A stretch of DNA of 64,000 bases from the NCBI GenBank assembly GCA_035222895.1, contig JAVYIG010006531.1, positions 52,431 to 116,430 of the forward strand, in the 5' to 3' direction. The notes under the pieces are model-generated. The model was not told the DNA's origin and did no database searches. It was given only the letters and a program-made list of their open reading frames with translations. Both the position numbers and the translations under genes were made by a program. The stretch's first letter is position 1, and every line of letters starts with the position of its first letter. Source of the stretch: Strongylocentrotus droebachiensis (lineage: Eukaryota; Echinodermata; Echinoidea; Camarodonta; Strongylocentrotidae). Below, piece by piece: positions 1 to 11,124 of the stretch.

Positions 1-345
1 GCGATCTAATCCCTCCTGTAAACTATGGCAGATAAGCTTTAAAGACTGGTATGATGCTCTTGTTATTCACCACCTTATCTATTTCAGCTGTAACGTGAGG
101 TCAGCATTATCATAATTTGTTGCGGTGCCTTTATTTTGACTACATTTTCATACTAGTATAATTACTTAGCACCCAGTCTAATCCAGGGTTTGGAAAAATA
201 CTAATATTAGATTAGATTGGTTTGGTGGTTTGGTTTGTTCTATCTGTCTGCTAAGTAAGCTACCAGAGGACTGACAGTTTTAAGTCCTCTCCAAAGGATT
301 TGGTAATGAGGATTAATGCCTTACCAAAGGGCACTAGCACATTGA

Positions 346-405
346 CTAGGTTTTGAACCCGGGTCTTCCGCTTACGAGACCACTGCTCTACCACTGAGCC
401 ATCCA
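346..405 (-). repeat. tRNA-derived SINE-like fragment
   Basis: On the minus strand the stretch reads like the 5' two thirds of a tRNA. It has an A-box-like GGCTCAGTGGTAGAGC, an anticodon-loop-like CTCGTAA (CGT) and a B-box-like GGGTTCAAAAC. The acceptor stem does not close, and the sequence runs on into non-tRNA DNA, which is typical of a tRNA-derived SINE head rather than a working tRNA. A decayed tRNA gene is the alternative. Confidence 0.5.
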
Positions 406-785
406 TTTACTATCTAGTTGCCTAATCACATGTACCAAAGAGACTGAAACGAAAATCCTGCATGTGCTGTCCATAATTCACATAGTATTCATATATGCCC
501 AATCATATCAATTTTTTTTTAACTAAGGTCGATTTACAGTTATTCATAAGCTGTTAGTTACAATCACTATTAGACTGTAGGGCAAGTCACTGTATTGTGT
601 TGTTTCGTAGTCCCATCAGTGGCAGTCGACCAAACCAGTATGAAAATATAAAGAAAATTATTACAAACATATTTACCGTTTGTTCTCCTCATTTTCTGTA
701 CGGCTTTTCGTGAAAACTAATTAAAGATAATAATTATGTTGCCTCCTAATATTCGTGGGTAATGTGCCAGGAAATCGGAGGTGTG

Positions 786-830
786 TCCAATTCAACCAAT
801 CACGAGGCGGGATTTTCCCTACGTCATTGT
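786..830 (+). promoter_or_regulatory. Candidate proximal promoter (CCAAT, E2F-like, CRE-like motifs)
   Basis: Within 45 bases there are two CCAAT pentamers (787-791 and 796-800), a GGCGGGA box (806-812) that resembles an E2F site, and a TACGTCAT (820-827) that resembles a CRE/ATF site. An ATG follows at 866. The cluster lies upstream of the plus-strand multi-exon gene and could be its promoter, but no exon linking the two was established. Motif matches this short can occur by chance. Confidence 0.3.
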
Positions 831-969
831 CCTCGTTCGCTACATAGAAACATCTAACAACCATAATGGGGGATGACGCCGATGAAGTTTCGTCACAGAG
901 ATAAAGAGGTGTTTTATTCACTTCCCGACTGTGAATGATGTCGTTTTGAAAGAATTTACAGACAAAAAA

Positions 970-1250
970 TGATCCAAAGCTTTTGCTTCTGCTGAGATTT
1001 TGAAAAATACGGACCGAGAAAAGAGCAAAATTGCGACGGATTTCCTTGCCAATGTCGCCCGTATTGAACCGTACTGCTACAGTACCAGTGCAGTGCAGTG
1101 CAAATGACAATGACAATTTGCAGTGCACTGGTACTGTCGCTGTATACGGTTCAATACGGGCGACATTGGCAAGGAAATCCGTCGCAATTTTGCACTTTTC
1201 TCCGTAAAATACCTCGAGATTCTGACAAGACTGAATTTGAAGGTGAGTTT
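970..1250. repeat. Large inverted repeat (foldback)
   Basis: Arms at about 1005-1105 and 1125-1210 are reverse complements with very few mismatches. One arm contains GACGGATTTCCTTGCCAATG and the other its complement; weaker similarity continues outwards on both sides. The spacer is about 20-30 bases. The long open frames on both strands here (for example 721-1326 minus) are by-products of the palindrome, not genes. It could be a foldback/MITE element or a source of hairpin RNA. Confidence 0.8.
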
Positions 1251-1339
1251 CAATCTCTTTGTTTGCAATAACCATGATAACCCAGCAAAAATTAAGGCCC
1301 AGCCTTCGACTTTGATCTAGCCTCATTTAAAAAAAAAAC

Positions 1340-1480
1340 TTTAATTAGAGTCTAGGACTAGGGTCTAGACTCTAGGGTCTAGTCTAGATCTAGATCTAGA
1401 CCTAGGCCTAGATATCTAGAGTCTAGACCCTCTAGGCTCTAGGCCCAGGCCTATGGGCTAGGCCTAGATTTAGGCCCTTC
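1340..1480. repeat. Degenerate CTAG-rich simple repeat
   Basis: The stretch is built from overlapping TCTAGA, CCTAGG and GGTCTAG units, so it is both repetitive and locally self-complementary. No coding potential is visible. The sequence from here to 2141 shows no other recognisable feature. Confidence 0.8.
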
Positions 1481-2141
1481 ATTCATGCATGATGGAGCTT
1501 GAATGATGAAGTTTTTCAGTTGTTTGAATCGTTCACAATGCCTCTGTGAGTTGACATCAATTTTGTTTGTCATGTCATTGATGTAATCATGTACGTACAT
1601 GTAGACCCTCCTTAGCTGTAAATTATAATAATGGAAAACAAAAAAATGTCGGACAAGTTGGACGCATTGCCATTGAGCCAGGCTTTACTTAACTTTAAAC
1701 ATGCCTTCCTAGTTAGTTTAACTTATTGGCCTGGTCAGAACAGCATTATTTTAAACTGGTTTATATTTTCTGCTGGGATGTGCTGTGTTGTTTACATTTT
1801 TTGTAATCAGTGCATTAAGCCATTATAGTTGCACACTAGGGGTCAAAATACAAAGCCTATTTAGACAAGGGGCACTTTTTCTAACATGAAGATAGACATG
1901 GCGGCTGTCAAGCTATCAGTATCACCAATTTTAATTTTTGACTTTTTTAAATAGAAAAGACGGCGAAGCTATTGCCAATTTTTAAAATAACTTAGACTCT
2001 ATAGACTAATATGAATTTTTGTTTTTGAAACATTTAAAGAATTTTCAAAAGACGCCAAAGCTATCTGAAATTTTTGAAATGACAGCGAAGCTATCGCCAA
2101 TTTTTGATATGAGCTTTGTTTTCATATTCTTTTTTCCCCAG

Positions 2142-2243
2142 ATCCATCTGATATCCCTCCACAACCTAAGAAGCTGTGTAGGAGTCTACAATCTCGACGC
2201 TCATCTGCCAGCTTTGATTTGTTGGACATATTTGAGACCATCA
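2142..2243 (+). CDS. Internal exon, unknown gene (serine/arginine-rich then DLLDIFET)
   Basis: A polypyrimidine tract and CCCCAG acceptor precede the exon, and a GTATAA donor follows it. The phase 1 to phase 1 frame is open across all 102 bases. It encodes a proline/lysine-rich start, an RRSSASF stretch (a possible phosphorylation site by composition) and the hydrophobic/acidic segment DLLDIFETI. The frame joins exon 4579-4619 directly, or through the weak exon 2627-2674, without a stop. Confidence 0.5.
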
Positions 2244-2626
2244 GTATAACATTTACGCCGTTCATATTGAGCACTAAATGTATGCAATATTTTTTGCTGT
2301 TGATCAGCAGATTTTTCAACATTAAATGGTTCTATTGATAACAACAAATATATATGACAAAATTAAAATGAACAAAGGCAAGATCATTGGGAAACTTTTT
2401 CTCTGATATTTCTTATTCAATTTGGGGATTAAAAAAAAAATTGAGCACGATTTTTATATCCCTATGGTTCCTTTGTAAATTTGTACAAAATAACCAACCT
2501 TTCATGAATAGACATATACAAATGTATGGGTCGACTGGGGTGTTTTACATATACATTATGTGCACCTGTAATATAAGAATATACTAAATATAATTTCAGA
2601 GCTGGAAAAATGTTTTTATTTCCTAG

Positions 2627-2674
2627 GAATACAATACAAATTTTTCTCTGGGATGCCAAAGTTAATCTCCCAAG
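2627..2674 (+). CDS. Possible small internal exon, unknown gene
   Basis: A good acceptor (TTTATTTCCTAG) opens a 48-base frame in the required phase (1 to 1), encoding RIQYKFFSGMPKLISQ. The GTTTGA donor is weak. The exon could be skipped without disturbing the frame, so it may be alternative or not an exon at all. Confidence 0.3.
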
Positions 2675-4059
2675 GTTTGATTGTTACAAACTGTTCCAAT
2701 TTTTATTTCATCAAGAGGCAAACATTTCCCTTCAAATGTCAAGGAAACGATGTCCTACAGTTCCCTATTTTTTCCAGACCTGATAATTATATTGATTAAT
2801 TGATAAGAATTGTATCAAGGAAAGCAAAATTAATTATTTCCCTAACAGTAATATTACCAGTAATCACTTACAGTAATGTACTATTGTACTTGCATTGCCT
2901 GCTCATTTGTTTCATAATAATAATAATAATATGGATATTTATTATTTATTATGCATACATGTATTTTGCCATGTTGAAGCATTGCCAAGATTTATAGTCA
3001 AATATAAAACTTTATTACGTTGAAATGTATGGGTCGTTTCAAACTTTCCATCACACTCTTTGGACACTTGTTCTAATCCAAATATTTAAAATTTATGAAT
3101 TCCTCAACAGTAACAGCTTTTTGGCCATTTTTCTATCAACATATTTAAGAACATTTTCTCTGAACCCCCCCCCCCCAAAAAAAAAAAAAAACACCAACAA
3201 ATGACTAGACACATCTTATCAATGTTTCATAATTTATTTCAATTCCATCAATATTTATGTAAAAACTGTTAACAATCTTTGCAGTTCAATTTAAATTGCA
3301 TTTGTAAATTACAACATACATGTACCATAGTTCTGATTTCACTGGCAGTGGCAAGTACCGGTATTAGAAAAAGTACCCGGTAATAAGCTACTTGTAGATA
3401 AATGTCATTGAAAAAATGGTAATGCGGTAATACATTTTACATAATGAATGAAATCAAATTAAACGAGAAGAATATAATTTATTTGGCAGTTTTGGTATGA
3501 ATTTGTTGTTAGGTTTCTCTTTGAAATTTGTATTGTTCTAAACTGATGCTATGCAGACCATGAGCAGTGTTGCTGTCTAGTACTACCTAGTATTAGTATT
3601 AACAAAGTTTTGAACAGCAATATATTTTTCGGGGAAGTGGAAAAGAAACTAAAAGCAACAATATTGTTGATTTGATTGGAAGGAGTTTGCACAGTTGATG
3701 AAACTCAATAAGACATGTTGAATAAAATAAGGTAAAATATGATGAAGGAGAGAGGAAGAGTAAGGAGAAAACAACAGGGGAAGAAAAAGATTTTTAAGAG
3801 GAGACATGAAGAGAAGAAAAAACGTGTGTGATGATAGAAAGAGAGAGATAGCCAGACAGATAAGAGAGAGAGAGAGAAATAGAGAAAAAAGGAAGAGTTA
3901 AATGAGTGACATGAATATTCAAACAGATGGTAACTTAAACAAGATGCCAGAAATTACATAACTTGGGCTTAACAAAACTCGTCTTGACGTGCTGAAATAA
4001 AAAAAAAACATGGAAAATTGCAATTAGTGTTTTCAATTTCACCAACAGCATAAATATAA

Positions 4060-4430
4060 ATTAATTGCGCAGAAAAATCACACCTAAACAGTCTCATAGA
4101 GGTCTGAAATAAATGTTTTGCAAAAAATAATCAAGAAATAGCAAATTTGAATGCCTTTTGGATCAGCAAAAAGGCTGTTTTACCATAGTTGGCGCTAGTC
4201 TTTTTCAAGGAAATCTTGTTAAGATCTAATAAAACTAATTAGCGGATTAAATTAATTGCGCAGAAAAATCACACCTGAACAGTCTCATAGAGGTCTGAAA
4301 TAAACATTTTGCAAAAAATAATCAAGAAATATCAACTTTGAATCGGCAAAATGGCTTATTTACCATAGTTGGCGCTAGTCTTTTTCAAGGAAATCTTGTT
4401 AAAATCCAATAAAACTAATTAGCGGATTAT
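4060..4430. repeat. Tandem duplication, two ~190-base copies
   Basis: A unit starting AATTAATTGCGCAGAAAAAT and ending ACTAATTAGCGGATTA occurs twice back to back, with a few substitutions and a short deletion in the second copy. It lies in the intron just upstream of exon 4579-4619. Upstream, 3000-4060 is AT-rich with a short GA-rich patch (3735-3895) and nothing coding. Confidence 0.9.
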
Positions 4431-4578
4431 CTCATCAACGGGTGTACGAAATTTGGAGAACAAAGGTGTTTTCTCATCAGCAACTTCATCACAATCATTT
4501 GGTATAGTTAGTTTTCTCTGCCAAAGATGGGACTACGAAACTTTTTTTTTAGATGGTTAACTGGCCCTTGCCCCACAG

Positions 4579-4619
4579 TCTATATCATGCTTTGCGCCTT
4601 GCAGAGCCATAACACAAAG
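4579..4619 (+). CDS. 41-base internal exon, unknown gene
   Basis: Strong splice sites flank it: CCTTGCCCCACAG upstream and GTAAGA downstream. Incoming phase 1 and outgoing phase 0 agree with both neighbours. It encodes (V/I)YIMLCALQSHNTK. The exon is short, but the double splice-site match and correct phase make it credible. Confidence 0.5.
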
Positions 4620-4713
4620 GTAAGAAACTCGCAGAAATGAACTACTTGGGGTTGAAATTGTCTAGTGACAATTTTGTTAAATTCCATGTTTCTTCTCTGC
4701 TGTGTCTTTCCAG

Positions 4714-4819
4714 GAATACCTCTCGCAAACAGGACTTGGAACCCTGTATCCTCGGTCAGCCCATTATCTTGACGGCCTGCGGGGGAAGTCCCAAGCTCCC
4801 AAGGTATCTCCTATGGACG
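4714..4819 (+). CDS. Internal exon, unknown gene
   Basis: The exon lies between TGTCTTTCCAG and GTAAGTGAG, both near-consensus. In the phase set by its neighbours (0 in, 1 out) it encodes a tyrosine/leucine-rich segment starting EYLSQTGLGTLYPRSAHYLD and ending in a basic, proline-containing KSQAPKVSPMD. A longer open frame through the same bases in another register runs into the intron and would hit a stop in the next exon, so it was not used. Confidence 0.6.
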
Positions 4820-5857
4820 GTAAGTGAGCACCCTCTTGCTCGTTGGGGTGCGTTCAAGCGACACTTTTTCACCCTAGAATGTGGTTTTCAAAGACGTTTA
4901 GTTAAAAACATGGTTGCATTCAAGTGATTTTTCGGCAGACATAGAAGTAAACATGTTTCAAAAGGCAAACGTGAGATGCTGACAAAAATGTGTTTTGTAA
5001 TGTGATTCTGCAGAATCATGGTCGCTAAAAATTGCTTTAATGCAATGGAGATCTTAATCATGTTTATATGACGTCATTATCGTGGCCTGCTTCCGGTTTG
5101 GCCAACAGTCAACCGTTAACAAATTCAAGAGGGAGTTGGCCTATACTTCCTGGGTCAAACTGCGCAGTGTCATGCGCAGTGGCTGGGCTTGAAATGAGCG
5201 AAAATCAGCGTTGATGGAAAATTGTTTGAACGATCTCCCGTAGAAACCCTGTTTTGTCACCGATTAGGCATTGTTTGCTATGAAGAGGGCGCAAGTAGCT
5301 ACAAGTAGTACAGTCCTGCTTTTAAAGCAATGACAATTCTTATGCCAAACATACGCATTATTTGTATACCAAACATGTGATCATACCTGCAACTTGACTG
5401 GAAAGACATACATGGCAGCACAACAAGGGAAATATTCATAAGAAGACATTTCTTTCTTCTGGACCAACTTTGTCCAACTTTGTGTGAATAGACTATCTTC
5501 TCACAAACTTGCTAGTACGGTATATAATCGTTGGTACCTCATGTATTGCTGATATAACTTGCGTTTAGAGTTTTTAGAAAGAAATCGTTTATTTTCATTG
5601 ATGCATTCTACAACCATTTGTGTGGCAAATGCTGTGATAGAGTTGCACTTCATTGGGGTAAAGAATACCAAGTATTATTATTGATTTACTATGAAACTTT
5701 TGTAGTTTTAAGATGATATAATATATTATATTGTTGCTTTTACTCTGTTAATTTTTCAGAAATAACAATAAAAACATTATTAAAAAAAAAGAAAAAAGTT
5801 TGGATGTCATTTGGGTCTTATTTCCTATACCGGTAGGTTACTTGTCACATCTAGCAG

Positions 5858-5955
5858 TTATCAACCAGGTGAACACACTCTGCAAGCAGCTCAATCATGA
5901 TGTACAGACTCTTACCAACCACAAGTACATCGCACATCAAGTAGCTCTCCTATAT
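5858..5955 (+). CDS. Internal exon, unknown gene (helical segment)
   Basis: The acceptor is CACATCTAGCAG and the donor GTGAGT. Phase 1 to 0 is open for 98 bases. The product (VINQVNTLCKQLNHDVQTL, then a second helix ending HQVALLY) has hydrophobic residues spaced as in an amphipathic helix. Splicing to 6369 continues it with QSVNQLGNV, keeping the helical periodicity, which supports the join. Confidence 0.65.
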
Positions 5956-6368
5956 GTGAGTATTTTTTTTATTATAACATATATTTTTCAGTTTTCCTTC
6001 TGAGTTGAACTGAATCAGCCCGATTGGCTTACTAACTTCAAATCATTGGGTCATCGCGTCCAGTTCAATTCATTTGAATTGGACAGACCTGGGCTGATCT
6101 GACTTTTGATTGCCCTAAACAGAGAAGAACTTAATGTAATTGAACTTGGCTGAATTTGATAAAAGGGAATTGATCTGTTAAAACTGAAGCACATTGAATT
6201 TAACTGGAGTGTACCAAACTGAACTGAAACAAACTTAGTTACTGAACTAAAATTAACCAAACTGGAAGTGAATATGATTGAGGCATATTTAATTGAATGG
6301 AAATTTATTTTACACTGTATAATGAAGCTTCCATATCAAGTTTTTAGAAATTTTCTTTTCTCCTGCAG

Positions 6369-6517
6369 CAATCTGTAAATCAACTTGGCAACGTAAAGGC
6401 TCTCCTGAGCTATCGCAATAACATTGAAGGTATGTTCAAGAAGCTAAAGGCTGCACTAGAATTAACAGCTACAGCAGGAGACTCAGTGCCTCATCTTCCT
6501 GATGAATACAAGCAGTG
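6369..6517 (+). CDS. Internal exon, unknown gene (helical segment)
   Basis: The acceptor is TTTTCTCCTGCAG and the donor GTAAGT. Phase 0 to 2 is open for 149 bases. It encodes QSVNQLGNVKALLSYRNNIE, then a lysine-rich helix and a loop HLPDEYKQ. The two bases left at the donor pair with the first base of exon 14362 to make TGG (Trp). The adjacent intron becomes a GGT/GAT microsatellite from about 6536. Confidence 0.65.
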
Positions 6518-6535
6518 GTAAGTTTGATGACAGTG

Positions 6536-7015
6536 ATGATGGTGGTGGTGGTGGTGGTGGTGGTGGTGGTGATGATGGTGATGGTGGTAATAGTGATGAT
6601 GACCTTGGGGGTGATGATGATAATGGCTATTGTGGTGGTAATGGTGGTGGTGGTAATAGTGGTGATGACCTTGGTGGTGATGATGATGGTGGTTATTGTG
6701 GTGGTGGTGGTGGTGGTGGTGGTAGTGATGGTGATTACCTTGATGATGATGATGATGGTTATTGTGGTGGGGTGGTGGTGGTGGTGATGATGGTGATTAC
6801 CTTGATGGTTATTGTGGTGATGATGGTGGTGGTGGTGGTGGTGATGATGATGGTGATGACCAATGTGGTGATGATGATGGTGGTTATTGTGGTGGTGGTG
6901 ATGATGATGATGATGATGATGATAGTGATAGTTTTTATGATGTTAATTATGTTGATGATAATGATGGTGTTGATGGTAATAATGAAGATGTTGATAGCGA
7001 TGGTGATGATTAGGA
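6536..7015 (+). repeat. (GGT/GAT)n trinucleotide microsatellite
   Basis: About 480 bases of interrupted GGT and GAT triplets begin about 20 bases inside the intron, after the splice donor at 6518. The long frames through it (poly-Gly/Asp, poly-Val/Met, poly-Ile/Thr) are artefacts. A purine-rich GAGGA tail continues to about 7140. Confidence 0.95.
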
Positions 7016-7479
7016 GGGGAGGAAGAGGAAGATGAGGAAAAGAGTGCAGAAGGAGGATGAAGAGGAGAAGGAGAAAGAGGAGTAGAGACATGCTGGTGAG
7101 GATGGTGATGAGGATTAAAAAGAATAATGAAATGATGATAAAGATTCTCTTTTCAAACATAAGTTTTAATTTGATAGTTGTGGTGTAGTCTCAATTTTCC
7201 TGTTAAAAGCAACCAGGAGGTTAGCGCCCACAATTACTAAAGTTGCCAGTCAGAACCTTCAGTGAATTTGACCAGGTATGCAATGATTAACCTGGTAAAA
7301 AGGGGGACCTGAATACCTGTTTAAAAAAGTGATTAAACATCTAAACTGGTTTACAAAAGAAGCCTGTATGAACTGCTATACAAAATTTGCTTGCTTTTTA
7401 TCATGCTTAACAGGGCAAGCAGGAGATGTATGTATGTGCTGTCAGTTAGGCTTGTAGCACCCAAGCAAACAATTTGATG

Positions 7480-7864
7480 AACCACTTAACAACTTTGGGG
7501 GAGGTGCTTGTTTCGGAGAATGATCTTTAATCACATGATTGCACACATGTTGGATAATCCATCAGACTGATCTCTATGTTCTCTCAATGATTGGGAATGA
7601 CTGCATTAAAAAACTTAGGGGAAGGTGAATGTTTTTGAGAATGATCTTTAATCACGGGATTGCACACATGTTGGACGATCCGTCAGGCTTGACTTGTTTG
7701 AATATTATGATCTCTATGTTCTCTCAATGATTGGGAATGACTGCATTAAGGGTATTACCCATCTGTCAAGATTGTCCCGCGGAATACTGCTCTTTGACAG
7801 AGCAGTGCAAAATCCTCCGGGAAACTGCACTTGTTGGAATCTCTTGCTCTCTGTGTCAGCTCAG
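7480..7864. repeat. Minisatellite array, left part
   Basis: About two to three diverged ~130-150-base units share GAGAATGATCTTTAATCAC, TGATTGGGAATGACTGCATT and the CAGAGCAGTGCAA...TGTTGGAATCTCTTGCTCT core. The same core makes up the array at 10192-10720. The two parts were probably one array before the 2.3-kb hAT-like element inserted between them. Confidence 0.8.
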
Positions 7865-8433
7865 CAGGGCTCAAATTAATTTTTTGTCACGGGGGCTCTT
7901 TTAGTGCTGACGGGGGCTTTTTTTAATACAAATATCCATTGAATTGGTACCTATGATACTCATCAATTATTTGCTATATCAGCATTTTCCCTCTTACAAA
8001 TTTACAAGCTACATAGCTGTTACAGACCCCCATCCCCTGATGACATTCTCTCGATTTTTTCCGTTCTGCACATTATTTCCTCCTCATGACATTATTCGGA
8101 GCAACCTTTACATTCTTTCTTTACTGAGCCGCATAGCGGCAAAGCGATGGTGTGTGTGTGCTATTTTGGACAGGCGCGGATCCACGGGCCGACTCTACCG
8201 CCCCCCCCTCCTAGCCTCCCAAACCGGTAAAAAAAATAGGATAGTAACGTAAATATTACCTTAAGAAAAAAAAAACGCTCCCCCCCCCCCACACACACAC
8301 ACACACACCAATTTACGCTCGCTACCCTCTACCTGATCGTAAATACTTTAGCCCCCCACTTTGATAAACGTTCCGCGGGGCCTGTGTATATAATATATAC
8401 GCATACAACTCCCCTTGCAAACGAGAAAGAAAA

Positions 8434-8785
8434 CAAGGTCATTTAAAGGGATTAAGCGACAAAATGATTGTGATTCAAATTGATGCGAATATTTGTTTGA
8501 ATAAGCACTGCTATTCACTCGAATCTTCTTTGTAAAAACAACTTTTACAAATCTCAGCCATGCTTACTGAGTTGAGACGTTCCATTCAATGTAAAATACT
8601 CCTAATCTGAAAGTGATCTTACAACACAGTGGCAGATTTGCATGGCTGAGATTTGTAAAAGTCGTTTTTTACAAAGAAGATTCTGGTGAAAAGCATTGCT
8701 TATTCAAAAAAATCCTTGCATCAATTTGAATCGCAATGATTATTTGTCGCATGATCCTTTTATTAAATAACCTTGTTTTCTTTTT
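8434..8785. repeat. Foldback repeat inside the hAT-like element
   Basis: Arms of about 130-140 bases are imperfect reverse complements around a roughly 75-base spacer. The left arm contains CAACTTTTACAAATCTCAGC and the right arm the complementary GCTGAGATTTGTAAAAGTCG. Arm outer ends share AAACAAGGT/ACCTTGTTTT. Confidence 0.85.
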
Positions 8786-9479
8786 TGTTTGCAGGGGGAG
8801 AAGAAGCTTTGTCACGTTAAGAAATCATAAAGATCAGTTGTATTATGCGTATATACATTATGATACCAGAACAAATGTTGATGATCAGAATGTCATTTTG
8901 GAAAACCTATACAAATACCACATTGTCTTTAGCCCGTATTCAGTTCAGTGTAATGCTTTTCCTCAAAAATAGTTTTGCTATTTTTTTAGGGGTTGAGACG
9001 CTAAGAAATGGTTTCAAATGTACATTACACAAACCCTGAACCATTGCAAAATGATGGTAGTTCTCTCTCTCTCTCTCTTTCTTTATTCTAATCATGCATT
9101 ATCAACTACATATAAAGCAGCAACCAAAAACTTAGGGTCATCTGAGATAGGTGAAAGTAAGAGTTAAAAAGAAAGTCATGCTAAAACGGCGCTTCACTCC
9201 CCCCCCTTGAAAAAAAATAGATTAGTAGTCCTCCTCTCCAGCACCCCCCCCCCCCCCCGCTTTAATATCACATTTTCACTTGGCAGCCCAAGGGAGGAGG
9301 GGGTTAAACCCCATAACCCCCCCCCCCCCCCCCCCGTAGATCTGCCCATGTTACCATTTCATTCCACGACATCTTGGTCTTCCTCTTCTTCTCAATAGGG
9401 AATTTTAGATTTGCGTGGACGTGGACGTGTTACGGCACTGGCAGTCACATGTGACGTCCTTTTAAGCACTGGCAGTGCC

Positions 9480-10013
9480 TTAAAGGTACTATGTCCCATT
9501 TGAAGGCCCAAAAAATGAAAAAGTTAAATTCCAACTGCATTTGAAAGATAATACTAATTTAGAACTTCCCTAAAAAAGGTAGGGCTTGAAAATGTCTTCA
9601 AGTGGGAAAATAATGACTATTAGTTGTCAAATCGACTTTAGGGCTATAGAGCCCAAAAGTAATAGTCTTGATTTTCAGACCGAATGGTCATACGTTTTAT
9701 GCTGCGCAAAGATTCAATCAGTTTAATCTTGGCCATCACAAGAAGTGGGTTATTGATGTAGACAAATGCTCATGTACCCTTTACAACTCTTTTCATGTAT
9801 ATGTTATTACCAAAGAAGAAAAAAGGCCAGTCAGTCACTCGATAGTGTCTGACAGTGAAGTCTAGCAAGTAAACGGGTTTCCTTGCATAATTTGAATATG
9901 AGGACACTGCTAACGTTTAAATTTCACAGATAGGACATACATGACATATTCATAATTCCTGCAAAGTTCTACAGAATTTGAGGTTGGCTGCAAAAGGGAC
10001 ATAGTACCTTTAA
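9480..10013. mobile_element. TTAA-flanked MITE (piggyBac/Kolobok-type)
   Basis: The ends read TTAAAGGTACTATGTCCC at the left and its exact reverse complement at the right, so both termini include TTAA. TTAA target sites are used by the piggyBac and Kolobok superfamilies. There is no transposase. A second, truncated copy of its right half lies at about 19635-19797. Confidence 0.75.
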
Positions 10014-10191
10014 GGTTTGAAAATTAAACTCAATATTGTGTTATTGTTATAACAGAAAAGATAATCTTTATTTTATAATTCCACGGGGGCGATTTTTAAT
10101 TTTGCAATCGCCCCCGTGAGCAACCTGACGGGGGCGATTATGTAGCTCACGGAGGCGAATCGCCCACCGCCCCCGTGTATTTTGAGCGCTG

Positions 10192-10720
10192 CAGCTCAGT
10201 GATGGGAATTAAAACATTTTAAAAGATTAGCCATCCGTCAGAGTTGTCCAAGGAATACTGTACTTGGACAGAGCAGTGCAATATATCCTCTGGGAGAGTG
10301 TACTTGTTGGAATCTCTTGCTCTCTGTGTCAGCTCAGTGATGGGAATTAATACATTTTAAAAGATTAGCCATCCGTCAGAGTTGTCCAAGGAATACTGTA
10401 CTTGGACAGAGCAGTGCAATATATCCTCTGGGAGAGTGTACTTGTTGGAATCTCTTGCTCTCTGTGTCAGCTCAGTGATGGGAATTAATACATTTTAAAA
10501 GATTAGCCATCTGTCAGAGTTGTCCATGAATACTGCACTTAGACAGAGCAGTGCAATATCCTCCGGGAGAATGTACTTGTTGGAATCTCTTGCTCTCTTT
10601 GGGAGCCCAGTGATGGGAATTAATACATTTTAAAAGATTAGCCATCCGTCAGAGTTGTCCAAGGAATACTGCACTTGGAGGGACAAGTGCGATATCCTCT
10701 GGGAGTGGGTTCTTAGAATG
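10192..10720. repeat. Minisatellite array, right part (~133-base unit)
   Basis: Almost four units, each containing CAGCTCAGTGATGGGAATTA, GTTGTCCAAGGAATACTG and TTGTTGGAATCTCTTGCTCT, follow one another with over 90 percent identity between the first copies by eye and decay at the right. The repeat supplies the target sequence of the hAT-like insertion. Confidence 0.9.
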
Positions 10721-11124
10721 AGCTTTTTAAAGAATGATCTTCTTTCCATGGGCAGCTACATGTACATGACTGATCATAACCACTCTCCTAATGTACTATA
10801 GCTGAAATCCACTCTTAGTCTTAAGGGGTCACTTTGTAATTATTTCGTTTTATAGATGAATTCCCACCAAGAAACCCAAATAGAAACCAATCCAAAGTAG
10901 TAACTTGAAGTACCCTTGTGGATGCAATATCAGCTGGGAGTGGCCCCACCAATAAGCTCTTTCTAAAATGAGCTTCTTCCAAGGTGGAGCCACATAAATC
11001 ATGACGGGAATAGGTTGATGTAGAAGTGAGAGCGGACTCCATCTATTTGTGCATGAATACTACTCCAAAACAATGGGATCCCTATCTAAGCTGAATCGCT
11101 CAGGAAAGTGTTTTTTCCACCCCT

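Larger units (their letters stand above)
7865..10191. mobile_element. Non-autonomous hAT-like DNA transposon, 8-bp target duplication
   Basis: The octamer CAGCTCAG occurs immediately before (7857-7864) and after (10192-10199) a 2.3-kb block. The block starts CAGGGCTCAAA and ends TTTGAGCGCTG, giving imperfect terminal inverted repeats that continue into CACGGGGGC on both sides. An 8-bp duplication with CAG-type ends is characteristic of the hAT superfamily. No transposase frame is visible, so it would depend on one supplied elsewhere. It carries a foldback repeat (8434-8785) and a TTAA-flanked element (9480-10013). Confidence 0.75.

Noticed and set aside
866-904. ATG followed by GDDADEVSSQR as a first exon of the plus-strand gene
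   Set aside because: Stops at a TAA almost at once and no GT donor in the right phase was found before it.
721-1326. 201-codon open frame on the minus strand
   Set aside because: It is created by a large palindrome; the two halves of the protein mirror the arms, and no domain is visible.
4637-4927. 96-codon plus-strand frame through exon 4714-4819
   Set aside because: It uses a different register and would splice into a stop; the phase-consistent register was preferred.
6502-7160. Gly/Asp-, Val/Met- and Ile/Thr-rich frames
   Set aside because: Translation of the GGT/GAT microsatellite; the first one begins inside a real exon in the wrong register and reads through its splice donor.
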